Shown here: positions 25,935-35,185 of the stretch, piece by piece
Layout: every line of letters begins with the position of its first letter
Position numbering within the stretch: the stretch's first letter is position 1
Position numbers and translations under genes: made by a program
Source: PRDV01 sp963710865
GTDB taxonomy: Bacteria; Babelota; Babeliae; Babelales; Babelaceae
NCBI GenBank assembly: GCA_963710865.1
Contig: CAVQBR010000002.1
Coordinates: forward strand, 1,364,001-1,428,000
Direction of reading: 5' to 3'
Length of the DNA stretch: 64,000 nucleotides
The notes under the pieces: model-generated
Databases searched by the model: none
Told to the model about the DNA's origin: nothing
Seen by the model: the letters and a program-made list of their open reading frames with translations, nothing else

Positions 25935-26990
25935 ATGCAGAAAAAAAGTGCAGTTTTCATTCTCTTTATGCAATTATTGAGCTATAATCTACTTTCAGCA
26001 ATGGTACGCGACGAAAGCGCACCACTTCCAGAGATGTTCATCAATAAATCTTTGCTGATGAGACTTTTTGCCAACGAAGGAACCTATTTTGTAAGGCCAG
26101 TAAATCCCCTGCCCAAAGATGTAAAGGGAGTACCAGGTGATGTACTAAATATTATCAGTAATTATGTGCTTGTTGATATTGAAAGTCGTCGAATAAGTAT
26201 GGGCGCATGCGACGATGCAGTTTCGGGAATCTTAAAGTCGAAGGATTCATATGCTGTGAAGAAAGCGAAAATTCAAGCACTCTTAAAACTTAAACCCTAT
26301 AATTTTGATGCACTAAGAATGCCTTACGAACTATCACTGCTTGCTGAAATGGTTCTCTATGGCGATAAAGATTCAGTAAGCATTCTCATTGAACTTGGAG
26401 CACAAGTTAATCTGGACGCCTGGTTTCGGTGCCCTTTGCCTATTGCAGTCCGAACGTGGCAAGCTGATATAGTTCAGTTGCTAATAGAAGCCCATGCGGA
26501 TGTAAATAAGGCCGACGCAGCTCGCCAGTGTCCTTTGCATTTGGCAGCTCAAGCTGGTCAAGCAGACATAGCTTGGCTCCTTATACAGGCTCAGGCAGAT
26601 GTAAATAGTGCTAACAATTGCGATGAAACTTCCTTGATTATCGCGGTCAAAAATAATGAGATTGATGTCGTCAAAATGCTAATTAAAGCGCGCGCCGATC
26701 TAGAAAAGGCCAGTAACCTCGGCATGACTCCCTTGATTATGGCAGCTCGTAGGGGCCATGTGAGCGTAGCTCGGTTATTATTAGAAGCTGAGTCAGATGT
26801 AGATAAAGTCGATGATTTTGAACAAACACCCTTGTTTTGTGCTGCTGCGACTGGCCATACAGAAGTAGTTCGGTTATTAATAGAAGCTGGTGCAGATGTA
26901 CATAGGCCTGACGATGGTGGCGTAACGCCTTTGAAAGTGGCAAGCGATAGGGGCCATGCTGACATAGTTACTCTGCTCCAAGGATCCTGA
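25935..26990 (+). CDS. Exported ankyrin-repeat protein (351 aa)
   Basis: N-terminal hydrophobic segment (VFILFMQLLSYNLLSA) suggests a signal peptide. An N-terminal helical domain follows with KGVPGDVLNIISNYVL, which faintly resembles an F-box-type helix pair, and then PYELSLLAEMVL; the latter motif recurs in the 801-residue ankyrin protein at 35937-38342, so the two share this cap domain. Residues about 130-350 are seven ankyrin repeats (TPLFCAAATGHTEVVRLLIE). The host or bacterial target is unknown. Alone between the IS21 element and a WD40 remnant; the Shine-Dalgarno site is weak. A plausible effector by analogy with exported ankyrin proteins of intracellular bacteria. Confidence 0.88.
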   Translation: MQKKSAVFILFMQLLSYNLLSAMVRDESAPLPEMFINKSLLMRLFANEGTYFVRPVNPLPKDVKGVPGDVLNIISNYVLVDIESRRISMGACDDAVSGILKSKDSYAVKKAKIQALLKLKPYNFDALRMPYELSLLAEMVLYGDKDSVSILIELGAQVNLDAWFRCPLPIAVRTWQADIVQLLIEAHADVNKADAARQCPLHLAAQAGQADIAWLLIQAQADVNSANNCDETSLIIAVKNNEIDVVKMLIKARADLEKASNLGMTPLIMAARRGHVSVARLLLEAESDVDKVDDFEQTPLFCAAATGHTEVVRLLIEAGADVHRPDDGGVTPLKVASDRGHADIVTLLQGS

Positions 26991-27132
26991 ACTTGCTAGC
27001 CCAAATCTGTCTGTATTCGATCTGCAATTAAGCTGGGTTCTACTTTAGATTGTTTAACTTTTTTCTGTCTCGGGCACTACGGACTTTCATTTTTGTGAGT
27101 CTTGTTTCATATAAAGAATCAGCTTTAGAATT

Positions 27133-27738
27133 TTAATTTTCAGTGGTGTTTGCAGATACGTCCCAAATCTCCGTCTTTGTAGTGAATCCGATGGCGTCAA
27201 TTACCATCTTGCCGATTCTTCGGAAGCTCGCAAGAATAGTATTTAAATCTTTTAAATCCCATAGTCTTGCTGCTTCACTTGAGCCGGTTGCTGCCCATCG
27301 GCCATTATCACTGATTGCTGCTGATGTGAGTGAATTGATATGGCCGGGCAATGAATTCTATTTTTTCCTCTCTGGATTGAGATCCCAGAGTCGCGCGTCT
27401 TTGCGGAGCTGCACGTCAATGCTCAGGTGCCAGCTGATTATCTGATGCTTGCAGCAGGGTGACGCGAAACGCTCTCTGAGTGTGAAAGTCCCGATAGATG
27501 AGAAGAATCTGTGAAGGGCCTTTTTACCATCTTGACTGAGCGCAAGGGCAGAATGTACAAGGATGCGTGAATGAAGGTTTTTTTTATTTTCTGAGTTCGA
27601 GAGCCTGACTGAGTTATCACGAGAACCGATTAATGCCCGGTTGCACTTATTGCTCAAGGCAATTGCGGTGCTATTTATGATCGCTGCTTCAAAGTCTGTG
27701 CTAACCATACGACGATTGCTAAAGCAAGCATATACCAT
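27133..27738 (-). pseudogene. WD40-repeat gene remnant, interrupted by one amber codon
   Basis: Minus-strand reading gives WD40-style units: ALSNKCNRALIGSRDNSVRL, RKDARLWDLNPERKK, then TAG (27358-27360), then in the same frame LPGHINSLTSAAISDNGRWA and SSEAARLWDLKDLN. Only about two to three blades remain, too few for a propeller, and its first 60 bases overlap the uppP 3' end in another frame. The single in-frame stop suggests fairly recent loss of the second half, but the missing N-terminus shows the gene was already truncated. Confidence 0.7.
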
Positions 27739-28439
27739 CCAAAGATGTATACTCTGTTTGTGAGTAAAAGTATACGTACTAATTCAAGAAGCCCATAGGC
27801 AGCCAGTGTACTAAGAGCGAGAATTGCATACTGTTTTCTCGAAAGTTTAAAGAGGCCCGTATGGGGACCTAAGTATGCTCGAGCAAAGGCTGTACAGAGT
27901 AATCCAAGTTCACAGGTCAGTGAAAATAACAGCGCAGTGAGGGGTTCGCATCCCAGCCAGAAAGCCACTGAGATCGTGATGGCCAATCGAGAAATTCCTG
28001 GCAGCAACGCGAGCGATTGTGCACAACCAATGATAAGGGCTTGGGAGAAGGTAATGCTTGTTGCGGTCCCGTAGGAGGGAAGAACGAGCAAGAAACATGC
28101 CGTGCATAAAAAGCCTGCATAGAGGGGAAAATGTGGATATCCCGTTTTTTTAGCAAGCAGATAGAAACTGCCAGTGACTGTATCCGCAACACAGGCGGCT
28201 GCAATAAACTGAAAGAAATCTGGCCGTGTGAAGAGTCCATGAACAAGGAGAAATATGCTTACTATGAAAGCGGTAGGGATATGCATAAGGAACATTACCT
28301 GAGAGGGTATGACCCTAGGTGCTCGTTTTAACACTCTGCTGAATGCATCATTTAAGAGAATTAAATGACCTGAACTGCTGATGGGAAGGGACTCAAGAAG
28401 AAGGTGACTATTCCAGAGCCAGAATAAGAATGTATCCAT
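27675..28439 (-). CDS. uppP: Undecaprenyl-diphosphatase UppP (BacA family)
   Basis: Membrane enzyme that removes one phosphate from undecaprenyl diphosphate, recycling the carrier for peptidoglycan and other wall polymers. The 254-residue protein (ATG 28439; a TTG three codons upstream is an alternative) keeps both active-site motifs: LLLESLPISSSGHLIL near residue 13 and GCAQSLALLPGISRLAITIS. About seven to eight membrane helices follow. The second motif has SRLA where SRSG is usual, a small divergence. Slightly shorter than the typical 265-275 residues. Fits with murF as part of the wall pathway. Confidence 0.9.
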   Translation of the reverse strand: MDTFLFWLWNSHLLLESLPISSSGHLILLNDAFSRVLKRAPRVIPSQVMFLMHIPTAFIVSIFLLVHGLFTRPDFFQFIAAACVADTVTGSFYLLAKKTGYPHFPLYAGFLCTACFLLVLPSYGTATSITFSQALIIGCAQSLALLPGISRLAITISVAFWLGCEPLTALLFSLTCELGLLCTAFARAYLGPHTGLFKLSRKQYAILALSTLAAYGLLELVRILLLTNRVYIFGWYMLALAIVVWLAQTLKQRS

Positions 28440-28455
28440 AGGCCTCAAAAACTGC

Positions 28456-28485
28456 TTTACAAAAAGGGTCTTTCAAGATTATACT
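28456..28485 (+). promoter_or_regulatory. Probable promoter of the two tandem barrel genes
   Basis: TTTACA (28456-28461), an 18-bp spacer and TATACT (28480-28485), 38 bp before the start codon of the first barrel gene. No operator is evident. Confidence 0.6.
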
Positions 28486-28522
28486 ACGGATTGTCTCACG
28501 AGTCGACTTTCTAGGAGTTTGT

Positions 28523-30202
28523 ATGCACAGTTCGTTTATTCTTATAGTAATGATGACAGGAGTAATGAAGGCTCAGCTGTGTCCCGGGATAACCTTTACT
28601 AAAAAACGCTTGCCCGCTGAGTGTGTAAAAGTATCTCCTTGTGGGCCAAGGTCGATATTCATACCGCGAGCTCAAGGTTCAAATTTTGCTCGGGTGTTAG
28701 CAGGGTGGAAGGAATATTTGCCTGCATGCGATGGCAGAGCCTGGGGGAATGTTTCTCTTGCTCTGGAATATGCTCACTCTCTTGACGGGGAGCGGATGGC
28801 ATACTATTTATTTGGAAGTAACCGCTTAACATTTACGGGAAGTCAGGTGGCTAACCGAGGCCCGAGAGATCTCTTGGCTGATGAGTTTGGGTTGCCTACC
28901 ACATTCAAGGGAGCAATTCATTTTGAGCCACGCATTGATAACGTTATCCTCGATATTAATTACCAGATTGGTCTTGATGAATGGCTCTATGGGTTATACT
29001 TTGAGTGTCATGCTCCTATCGTTAATACCCGATGGGATTTAGGGGTTCATTGCAATGAAATGAATAATGTGCCGAATGATGCGTTGCCGCAGTTCCCTCC
29101 TTGTTATATGGGAAAGAATGCGGTATCTACCGCAATCAGCATCCGTGAGGCGCTTTCGGGCCTGTTTGTGTTTGGAGATATGGAGCAACCCTTGAATTTT
29201 GGTGCTCTTCCCTGTGGGAGAAAGCAATTAACCCGTGTTGCTAATATCGATGTTATTCTTGGCTGGAATTTTGTATTAAAAGAATATGCTCATGCAGGAG
29301 TCTTTATACTTACTGTTGTTCCTACCGGTAATAAACCTCATAGTACGATTATTTTTGAGCCAATGATTGGGAATGGGAATCTCTGGGAAATAGGTCCTGG
29401 CATCTCTGCGCATTATGACCTTGTGCGCAAGGGCTACCACATATTATCAGTGTATTTTGAAGGAGCATTAACGCATCAATTTAAACGATTCCAGATACGA
29501 TCATTCGATTTAGTAGGTCGCGGACCCTTAAGTAGATATATGCTCTTGAAAGAGTTTGATGCAAACTTTAATTATGATGGCAACCTTGTAAATGCTATCG
29601 ATTTTTCAACACGAGCTACTCATGTGGGTGGCAGTGCTAAACTTGATGCTGCAATGAAGCTTACCTATTATTATGATCGATGGGGGCTCGATGTAGGATA
29701 TAATATCTATGCTCGATCGAAAGAAAAGTTGCGAGTTCAAGATGATCTCTTCCCTTCAGACCTTAATAATCGACGGTTTGGCATTAAGGGAACAAGCGGT
29801 GTTTGCTATCGGATTTTGGATGCAGCCAGTGGGGATGTCATTGGAACAGAAGCACTCAATGCAACGGAGCATAGATCAACTATTACTGAGGCCGGTCCGA
29901 TCGATAATCCTGTTGCTATTCAAGTTCCCGTAAATCAAAAGGCTGTTACGTGGGATGGTCAACCAGTGTTCACTTCTGTCCCTCCGATAATTGTGGACGT
30001 TGACGCTCTTGATCTAACGACGGGTGCAGTGCCGCATCAGTTGTCTCACAAGTTTTTTGCTCATGCGAGCTATACGGCTCTTGATAAACTATGGGAGCCC
30101 CAGTTTGGGATCGGTGGTGAAATAGAATTCGATGGTCGAAAAGAGCTCTTAAGCAGCCTGAATCAATGGGGCATTTGGTTTAAAGGATCAATTGCCTTCT
30201 AA
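28523..30202 (+). CDS. Outer-membrane beta-barrel protein, family A copy 1
   Basis: A 559-residue protein with signal peptide (SSFILIVMMTGVMKA) and AGGAG before ATG 28523. Long alternating strands (NVILDINYQIGLDEWLYGLY, IIFEPMIGNGNLWEIGPGIS) and a C-terminal strand ending WGIWFKGSIAF, with the terminal Phe recognised by the BAM machinery, mark an outer-membrane barrel. Family hallmarks shared with the next gene are SIFIPRAQGSNFARVLAGW, VVPTGNKP, RSFDLVGRGPLSRYMLLKE and SLNQWGIW. It is followed after only 30 bp by its paralogue, likely in one operon. Role unknown: porin or surface structural protein. A weaker third relative is at 38361-39842. Confidence 0.85.
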   Translation: MHSSFILIVMMTGVMKAQLCPGITFTKKRLPAECVKVSPCGPRSIFIPRAQGSNFARVLAGWKEYLPACDGRAWGNVSLALEYAHSLDGERMAYYLFGSNRLTFTGSQVANRGPRDLLADEFGLPTTFKGAIHFEPRIDNVILDINYQIGLDEWLYGLYFECHAPIVNTRWDLGVHCNEMNNVPNDALPQFPPCYMGKNAVSTAISIREALSGLFVFGDMEQPLNFGALPCGRKQLTRVANIDVILGWNFVLKEYAHAGVFILTVVPTGNKPHSTIIFEPMIGNGNLWEIGPGISAHYDLVRKGYHILSVYFEGALTHQFKRFQIRSFDLVGRGPLSRYMLLKEFDANFNYDGNLVNAIDFSTRATHVGGSAKLDAAMKLTYYYDRWGLDVGYNIYARSKEKLRVQDDLFPSDLNNRRFGIKGTSGVCYRILDAASGDVIGTEALNATEHRSTITEAGPIDNPVAIQVPVNQKAVTWDGQPVFTSVPPIIVDVDALDLTTGAVPHQLSHKFFAHASYTALDKLWEPQFGIGGEIEFDGRKELLSSLNQWGIWFKGSIAF

Positions 30203-30232
30203 TTTAACGCTCGGATGCGGAGAAAATTTAAA

Positions 30233-32164
30233 ATGGATAAACGAGCTTTATTAAGCATATGTCTTGTTTTTGATCTGTATGCAGCATCGTGCGAACGGAT
30301 CGGGTTTGATGAAATTATACCCTGTGTAGTTCATGGCGTTTGCACTACCTGTCATTCATCAAGCTGTAACAATTGTATTAAATGTAGTTCCGGGCCTTGT
30401 AAGCGAGATGACCGAGACTGCGAAGTGCGTACATGTGTAAAGTGTTCTGATAAGGGCCCATTTTGTTCTCTTTCAGAAAACCGTCTGTTTGAAGATGATG
30501 GGAAGACGCGAACCAAGGCCTGTAAAAGAGATGGTGAGGGTGACTGCTCATTTGGGTGTGCGACCCCGCATTCAGTCTTTATACCTCGGTCCCAGGGTGC
30601 AAATACTGCTCGGGAGTTAGCAGGCTGGGAAGAGTTTATTCACCAATATGATGTGGGAGAATTTTATCTTACGACAGGTCATGTGCTTGGTTATTATCGT
30701 TCGTTCAGAACTGATCGCATAGCTCATGCACTTTTTGGAGATACGGTTCTTCGCTTTGCTGGCAGTCGGGTACCTACAAGAGGAAGATGCGAGCTCCTCG
30801 CTGATAACTTTGGTTTGTCACCTGAATTTCGAGGAGAGGTATCTATCCATCCGCGCATCGAAAATGTTATCTTTGACAATCAGTTTTTCATCGGCCTTGA
30901 TCCGTGGCTGTGTGGCCTGTATGCGCGCATTCATATACCGGTTGTTCACACGCGGTGGAGTTTAGGATTACATCAAACAGTTATTGAGAAAGGTTCTTCT
31001 GAATTTCCGACCTGTTATATGGGTGGAACCGCAGTGCCAGCTACTGATGATATTATTAAAGCACTGAGCGGGAAATTTCTCTTTGGTGAAATGCAAGAAC
31101 CATGGCACTTTGGGAGATTCTATTGCGGTTCGCAGAGCCGTACTGGTGTAGCAGATTGTGATCTGATTCTTGGCTATGATATGTGGCAATCGGATACGTA
31201 TCATTTTGGCTTCTATGGCCAACTTGTTGCTCCTACGGGGAACAAACCTTCAGCTCGATTTATCTTTGAACCCGTGCTCGGCAATGGTCATCATTGGGAA
31301 CTCGGTCTTGGTATAAGTGGGCATCTTACTCTGTGGGAACGAGATACCGATCATAGTTTGGCGATCTACGTAGAAGGTAATGCAACCCATCTGTTTAAGA
31401 ACACTCAGCATCGATCCTTCGACTTTTGCAAGAATGGGTTGTTAAGTCGTTATATGCTCCTGAAGGAATTAGATGATACTCTCGCCTCTACCGGAAAACT
31501 TATTAATGGAATCGACTTTGCTACGAGACAGGTCGATGTGAGCATAGCTGTTAAGGGAGATATCAGTGCAAAGCTCTCCTATCGATCGCCCTGTCTCATC
31601 TTCGATCTTGGGTACAACTTTTATGGGCAGACGCGAGAATCTCTTTCATGTATAGCGGGAGACCCTCGTATAGTTGGGATAAAAGGAACTGAGGGAGTCT
31701 GTGGCCTTGAATATCAAGTTCAGGGGACACAGCCACCACTTACCTTTGGTCCTCTTGTTGCACAGATTCCTCTCAATTCTACGCAAAGCGACGCAACCAT
31801 TCGTAGAGGTGCCCTTACCGATAATGCGCAATCTCCAGCGGCTCAATCGCCACAAGATATTGTAGTGAGTGCATTTAGTAGCCAAACGGGCTCTATTGAA
31901 GGCAGTAATGTGATACCGGCCTTCGTTTCGAATCCACCTTTAGTTATTTCTTCTGATGATCTGCACTTACGATCTGGAGCGATGCCCTCTATGGTTACTC
32001 AGAAGGTCTTTGGGTCCATCGGCTATAATTTTGCTGATTGTGATAGATGGTATAATCCATATGTTGGTATCGGTGGCGAACTTGAAGTTGATGGGCTTTC
32101 TTGCTCAGAGCGCTCCTCGCTCAATCAGTGGGGTATCTGGATTAAAGGCGGGCTTGAGTTTTAA
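30233..32164 (+). CDS. Outer-membrane beta-barrel protein, family A copy 2, with Cys-rich N-terminus
   Basis: Paralogue of the preceding gene (shared SVFIPRSQGANTARELAGW, VAPTGNKPSARFIFEPVLGN, GLLSRYMLLKELD, SLNQWGIW, last residue Phe). The 643-residue protein starts at ATG 30233 (GGAG ten bases upstream; an in-frame ATG at 30215 is possible). Between the signal peptide and the barrel lies a distinctive insertion of about 60 residues with some fifteen Cys (CTTCHSSSCNNCIKCSSGPC), suited to inter-protein disulphides, as in the chlamydial outer-membrane complex. A loop near 500-590 is rich in Ser, Thr, Gln and Asn. Probably co-transcribed with copy 1. Confidence 0.85.
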   Translation: MDKRALLSICLVFDLYAASCERIGFDEIIPCVVHGVCTTCHSSSCNNCIKCSSGPCKRDDRDCEVRTCVKCSDKGPFCSLSENRLFEDDGKTRTKACKRDGEGDCSFGCATPHSVFIPRSQGANTARELAGWEEFIHQYDVGEFYLTTGHVLGYYRSFRTDRIAHALFGDTVLRFAGSRVPTRGRCELLADNFGLSPEFRGEVSIHPRIENVIFDNQFFIGLDPWLCGLYARIHIPVVHTRWSLGLHQTVIEKGSSEFPTCYMGGTAVPATDDIIKALSGKFLFGEMQEPWHFGRFYCGSQSRTGVADCDLILGYDMWQSDTYHFGFYGQLVAPTGNKPSARFIFEPVLGNGHHWELGLGISGHLTLWERDTDHSLAIYVEGNATHLFKNTQHRSFDFCKNGLLSRYMLLKELDDTLASTGKLINGIDFATRQVDVSIAVKGDISAKLSYRSPCLIFDLGYNFYGQTRESLSCIAGDPRIVGIKGTEGVCGLEYQVQGTQPPLTFGPLVAQIPLNSTQSDATIRRGALTDNAQSPAAQSPQDIVVSAFSSQTGSIEGSNVIPAFVSNPPLVISSDDLHLRSGAMPSMVTQKVFGSIGYNFADCDRWYNPYVGIGGELEVDGLSCSERSSLNQWGIWIKGGLEF

Positions 32165-32226
32165 TGCCTCTTCCTTTTTAAGGGCGAGGTGAGGTATACT
32201 GGGAAAAACTCGTAAAGGAGATTCCT

Positions 32227-33807
32227 TTGAAGTATTTAGGCCGAGATGTTCATTCATTCGATCTGATGATTAGAGGGCAGTATATATATGTCGATAAAAC
32301 GCGGTATATATACGATCTATATGCAACCAAAGACAGATATCATTTTTTATCAGGGCCTCGCCAGTTTGGTAAGTCATTATTAATTTCTACCCTGAAGGAA
32401 TTGTTTCAAGGCAATCGTGAACTGTTTAAAGGCTTATGGATAGACGAGAGCGATTTTCCGTTTGTGAAACACCCTGTTATTCATCTAGACTTTTCAAGTA
32501 TCGCCCATAGATCGGCTCACGATCTTGAAATTAGTATTCATGCGCGTCTTGATGAATGTGCACAACTGTATGCGATTAATCTGGGTGGTTTGATAACCTT
32601 TGAAGATAAATTAAATCGTTTGATACCCCGTTTAGCAGATAGTAACCCAGTAGTTCTCTTGGTTGATGAGTATGATCATCCACTCCTTAAACACATTACC
32701 GACATTCGGTCAGCAGAGGATTGTCAGCAGATATTGAAAAGCTTTTACGATGGGATAAAGTCCTTAGATGGCTATTTTCGAGCGATTTTTATCACAGGTG
32801 TGAGTAAAATTTCCAAGACCTCTATTTTTTCAGGGCTTAATACCTTGCAGGATATCTCTGAGCATCCAAAGTTTGCCTGCTTGCTTGGCTATACTGAGTC
32901 AGAAATTAAGTTCTACTTTCAAGAGGCTCTTGCTGATTTTATGCTCAACAAAAAGCGAACAGAAGCTGAATTGCTCGATGAAATGAAGAGATGGTACAAC
33001 GGCTACCGTTTTTCGACCGAAGATATAAGGGTTTACAACCCATTTTCGCTTATCTACTACCTCAAAGATCAGTATCTCGCTAATTATTGGTTTGCTTCCG
33101 GGACGACAAGCTTTCTGGTAAAGCTACTTAAAAAGAATCCTACGCTGCTGGTAGGTATAGAAGATCAGATCATAAGTGCCTCGAGTCTTGGTTCATTTGA
33201 TATTGGCTGTATGCCTGATATCACCCTGTTCTATCAAACAGGGTATCTCACCATTAAGAGTTATGAGAGAATGTGTGATACTGATACCTTTACGCTCGGC
33301 TTTCCAAACGAAGAAGTAAAGAGATCACTATCAATATTGATGATGGGTGTTCTCACCTATCGAGAAAAGGCGGTTGTTGAAGGGTATCTGTTCAGTCTAC
33401 GAATGGCGCTCTTTCGGAATGATATGGATACCTTTTGCGCAGTCATCAAACATATTTTTGCTAACATACCGTATCATTTGCATGGTGAGAACGAAGCCTA
33501 TTATCATTCGATTTTGCAAAATACCATCTACCTCATGGGATTGGATGCGCAATCGGAGCTGGTTACAAGTACGGGAAGGATCGATATGGTTATCAAAACC
33601 AAGCAGAGAACTTTCATCTTCGAATTTAAATTTAACAAAACTGCTGATAAAGCACTTGAGCAGATTATTGAGCGAAGATATGCCGAAAAGTTTTTACCTG
33701 CGAGTGTTGATGTTACACTGGTAGGAATTTCTTTTAATTACAAGGATAAGTGCTTTTCCCTTGATTGTAAGAAAAAGGATATACCAGCTCATCACCTGAT
33801 TGATTAG
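32227..33807 (+). CDS. AAA-ATPase-like protein with C-terminal PD-(D/E)XK nuclease domain
   Basis: A 526-residue protein of the AAA-ATPase_like/DUF1703 group, common in host-associated bacteria, with unproven function. Seen: N-terminal FDLMIRGQYIYVDKTRYIYDL, Walker A LSGPRQFGKSLLIS (42-55), Walker B VVLLVDEYDHPLLKH, ITGVSKISKTSIFSGLN, and the C-terminal nuclease-like GRIDMVIKTKQRTFIFEFKF. The start is TTG at 32227, chosen because AGGAG lies six bases before it and the conserved KYLGRD start follows. It stands alone after the barrel pair. A broken relative lies at 62535-63258. It may act as a nuclease/ATPase against foreign DNA or on host factors; neither is shown. Confidence 0.88.
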   Translation: MKYLGRDVHSFDLMIRGQYIYVDKTRYIYDLYATKDRYHFLSGPRQFGKSLLISTLKELFQGNRELFKGLWIDESDFPFVKHPVIHLDFSSIAHRSAHDLEISIHARLDECAQLYAINLGGLITFEDKLNRLIPRLADSNPVVLLVDEYDHPLLKHITDIRSAEDCQQILKSFYDGIKSLDGYFRAIFITGVSKISKTSIFSGLNTLQDISEHPKFACLLGYTESEIKFYFQEALADFMLNKKRTEAELLDEMKRWYNGYRFSTEDIRVYNPFSLIYYLKDQYLANYWFASGTTSFLVKLLKKNPTLLVGIEDQIISASSLGSFDIGCMPDITLFYQTGYLTIKSYERMCDTDTFTLGFPNEEVKRSLSILMMGVLTYREKAVVEGYLFSLRMALFRNDMDTFCAVIKHIFANIPYHLHGENEAYYHSILQNTIYLMGLDAQSELVTSTGRIDMVIKTKQRTFIFEFKFNKTADKALEQIIERRYAEKFLPASVDVTLVGISFNYKDKCFSLDCKKKDIPAHHLID

Positions 33808-33889
33808 GATAATGAGCGTCAAGAGTTATTGGTGGTCGCTTCTATCGATCTCAGCGAAAATCAATTATAGTTTTTTCAAGTGTTGCATC

Positions 33890-35119
33890 TTATAACAACC
33901 AGAGTGCATCGATCGGTACAGCGAAAAGGTCTCGAGCGAAAGGGATGGTATCTTGTCCGGTATAGAGAACAATTCCCTTTCTGAACTTCTTTTTAGCCTT
34001 ATCTTTGAGACTATTCATGCCCCGAAAGTCAGAAGAAGTTACCGTGTGGCTTGCTTTGACTTCGATACCTATAAGATTCCCCGAAGCATCTTCAATCACT
34101 ATATCGACCTCTTCTCCAATGGCCGTTCGGAAATGGGAAAGGTGGACCGGTCGTTTACTCCAGGTGCGCTGCTTAATGAGTTCGGTAACGACGAAGTTTT
34201 CTAACAAAGGTCCCAGGAGGCTAGGGTGTGAAAATACCAGCTCTTCGTTGACATGGAGCAAGAATGCGAGGAGTCCTGAATCGACGACGTATGCCTTTGG
34301 AGAATGAACTAACCGAGAACCAAAATTGGTGCTCCAGGGAGGCAAGAAATCGATCAAATAAACCGATTGCAGAAGTGCTATATACCTCCTGAGGGTGGTA
34401 TAAGGAAGTTTAGTGCCTCGAGAGACATCAGCTATATTATGGAGATTGCCAACGCGGGTAGCCAGGGTTTTAAGAATAGTTTGGAGCTCTGGAAATGCTA
34501 CTATGTTACTAATATCTCGTACGTCTCGTTCAAGAATGCTCGTTAGGTATGAATCAAAAAATTCGGACCGTTCAGCTTCATCCAGATTCTGAGCTCCTGG
34601 ATATCCGCCGATCGTTATCATTTTGCTGAGTTCTTCCCTGTTGATCCCCGAACTTCTGTAACTGATCGATTCAGGTTCGAAGATCTTATCTATGAAGTCA
34701 TCCCTTCTGTTGCGGATCTCTCCTTGGGACAAAGGGTAGAGGGTATAGATGAGCATGCGCCCAGCGAGTGAGTCGCCAACCCTTGGTATTAACAGTGGAT
34801 TGGCTGAGCCAGTAAGTGCATACATTCCTGGAGTTTTATGGGTATCTACATCTATTTTAATTGGCAGAAAGATTTCTGGAACACGCTGTACCTCATCTAA
34901 CAATATCGGTTTTGTGAGTGATGCAATGAATCCTTCAGGGTCGTTCTGAGCAGCGGTTCGAGTTGTAGTAGCATCGAAGCTGAGATAGTGATAATTCTTA
35001 CGTTCTCCGAGTTCTTTCATAAGAGTCGTTTTGCCAGTTTGACGGGCACCGGTAAGAAGGACTACTGGGCTTCTTAGAAGGGCCTTTTCAATTTTTTCTG
35101 ATAGATTGCGTTTGTACAT
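33890..35119 (-). CDS. AAA ATPase with DUF4143 domain
   Basis: Intact 409-residue member of the family whose dead copy is at 22069-23213. Walker A LLTGARQTGKTTLMKEL with Lys30, Walker B KPILLDEVQRVPEIFLP, arginine-finger region ALTGSANPLL, winged-helix-like RGTKLPYTTLRRYIALLQ, and the C-terminal DUF4143 nuclease-like fold (FVVTELIKQRTW, EEVDIVIEDASGNLIGIEVK). GGAG precedes ATG 35119. Such proteins are widespread in bacteria and archaea but their role is poorly known. Its promoter (35155-35184) directly borders a remarkable array of twelve palindromes, so its expression is probably tied to whatever binds there. Confidence 0.9.
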   Translation of the reverse strand: MYKRNLSEKIEKALLRSPVVLLTGARQTGKTTLMKELGERKNYHYLSFDATTTRTAAQNDPEGFIASLTKPILLDEVQRVPEIFLPIKIDVDTHKTPGMYALTGSANPLLIPRVGDSLAGRMLIYTLYPLSQGEIRNRRDDFIDKIFEPESISYRSSGINREELSKMITIGGYPGAQNLDEAERSEFFDSYLTSILERDVRDISNIVAFPELQTILKTLATRVGNLHNIADVSRGTKLPYTTLRRYIALLQSVYLIDFLPPWSTNFGSRLVHSPKAYVVDSGLLAFLLHVNEELVFSHPSLLGPLLENFVVTELIKQRTWSKRPVHLSHFRTAIGEEVDIVIEDASGNLIGIEVKASHTVTSSDFRGMNSLKDKAKKKFRKGIVLYTGQDTIPFARDLFAVPIDALWLL

Positions 35120-35154
35120 AACTGCGCTCCAGGGATGTGTGATAGTTCCGTCTG

Positions 35155-35184
35155 AGTATACCTCTGGAGAGGTCCGTTCGTCAA
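35155..35184 (-). promoter_or_regulatory. Promoter of the DUF4143 ATPase gene
   Basis: Minus strand: -35 TTGACG (35184-35179), an 18-bp spacer and -10 TATACT (35160-35155), 36 bp before the start codon. The first palindrome of the array starts at 35186, two bases upstream of the -35. Confidence 0.75.
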
Positions 35185-35185
35185 T

